Source: Chloroflexota bacterium (GTDB lineage Bacteria > Chloroflexota > Anaerolineae > Anaerolineales > UBA11858). Taken from it: a DNA stretch of 6,371 nt. A program made the translations under genes and the position numbers. This document shows positions 6,032 to 6,371 of the stretch, one piece after another. The stretch lies in assembly GCA_003513015.1 (NCBI GenBank), contig DOTA01000470.1, forward strand, positions 1 to 6,371, in the 5' to 3' direction. The stretch's first letter is position 1, and each line of letters starts with the position of its first letter. Below the pieces are notes generated by a model that was not told the origin of the DNA, did not search any database, and saw only the letters and a list, made by a program, of their open reading frames with translations.

Positions 6032-6371
6032 GTGCTTCTACCCCGCTGCAAGGCGTATAAATGAAAGGGCCCCAATTCATCTTCGCCGGTTTTTTCAAAC
6101 GCCATGCCGGTTTTTTCTGCCACCCGAACCGAGGCGGTATTCCCGGGCGTGATTAGACAAACTAGCCGGGTCAGTTCCAATTTCTCAAACGCATAATCCC
6201 GGATGCCCTGTGCCGCTTCTGTCCCCAGGCCCTGCCCCCAATGGGATTTGGCGATCATATAGGCAATCTCTACCTCGAATTGCCCATCAATCGTCCAGGG
6301 GAGCAGGCCGCAGCGCCCGATGAATTGCCCCGTCTCCTTGTGGATGGTGGCCCACAAACCCAGTTCGGGGT
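6028..6371 (-). CDS. GNAT-family N-acetyltransferase (RimJ/RimL-like), 5' end outside window
   Basis: The visible 113 codons are the C-terminal two thirds of a GNAT acetyltransferase, which moves an acetyl group from acetyl-CoA to an amine. Reading starts before the window edge, with PELGLWATIHKETGQFIGRC. The acetyl-CoA loop appears as HWGQGLGTEAAQGIRDYAF, a good match to the Q/RxxGxG/A motif. Next comes NTASVRVAEKTGMAFEKTG, the typical NxxSxxxxEKxGF-type motif of the RimJ/RimL group. A TTG at 6357 could be read as a start, but homologous sequence clearly continues upstream of it, so the gene is 5'-partial. The stop TGA overlaps the start of paralogue B as ATGA. The substrate cannot be told from sequence; members act on ribosomal proteins, antibiotics or small metabolites. 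Its link to the signalling genes may be no more than shared transcription. Confidence 0.88.
   Translation of the reverse strand, partial: PELGLWATIHKETGQFIGRCGLLPWTIDGQFEVEIAYMIAKSHWGQGLGTEAAQGIRDYAFEKLELTRLVCLITPGNTASVRVAEKTGMAFEKTGEDELGPFHLYALQRGRST

Noticed and set aside
6355..6357. TTG as the start codon of the GNAT gene
   Set aside because: The frame stays open to the window edge with family-like residues (PELG) before it, and the visible part lacks the N-terminal third of the domain. The gene is cut by the window instead.

Overview
All recognisable genes in this window lie on the minus strand and read from right to left. They look like one operon-like run of six genes: a GNAT acetyltransferase (5' end outside the window), two paralogous multi-pass membrane proteins, a pyridine nucleotide-disulfide oxidoreductase, a PP2C/SpoIIE-type phosphatase fused to an RsbW-like kinase domain, and a STAS-domain anti-sigma-factor antagonist (3' end outside the window). 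The organism is probably a member of the Chloroflexota, most likely Anaerolineae-like. This rests on recognising the membrane-protein motif around DIDIIIRKTLQYALLTG and the style of the GAF-PP2C protein, both of which I associate with that phylum. No rRNA or other marker gene is present to confirm it.

Layout, in transcription order. Bases 6371-6028 hold the GNAT enzyme, whose stop overlaps the start of the next gene as ATGA. Bases 6031-4823 and 4838-3423 hold membrane proteins B and A. Their N-terminal halves differ (A has an extra PDZ-like extracytoplasmic domain), but their last 129 residues are about 80% identical, with one 58-bp stretch identical at the DNA level. A overlaps B by 16 bp, and the oxidoreductase (3435-1936) overlaps A by 13 bp, so the first four genes are probably translationally coupled. 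A 77-bp gap follows, carrying a tandem 8-bp direct repeat. Next come the phosphatase/kinase (1858-272), a 26-bp gap, and the STAS gene (245 to the window edge).

The last two genes carry the three catalytic or binding modules of a partner-switching circuit (phosphatase, kinase/anti-sigma, antagonist), with phosphatase and kinase in one polypeptide. No sigma factor is visible. The phosphatase begins with only the C-terminal half of a GAF domain, while both upstream membrane proteins end at a SLWL(R)K motif that looks like the start of a GAF-type segment. My inference is that the membrane proteins and the phosphatase are parts of a split or modular sensor that feeds an envelope or redox signal into the partner switch. 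That inference is not proven by the sequence. Every long plus-strand reading frame is antisense to one of these genes, and none looks like a protein family. I saw no tRNA, rRNA, CRISPR array, insertion sequence or convincing intrinsic terminator.
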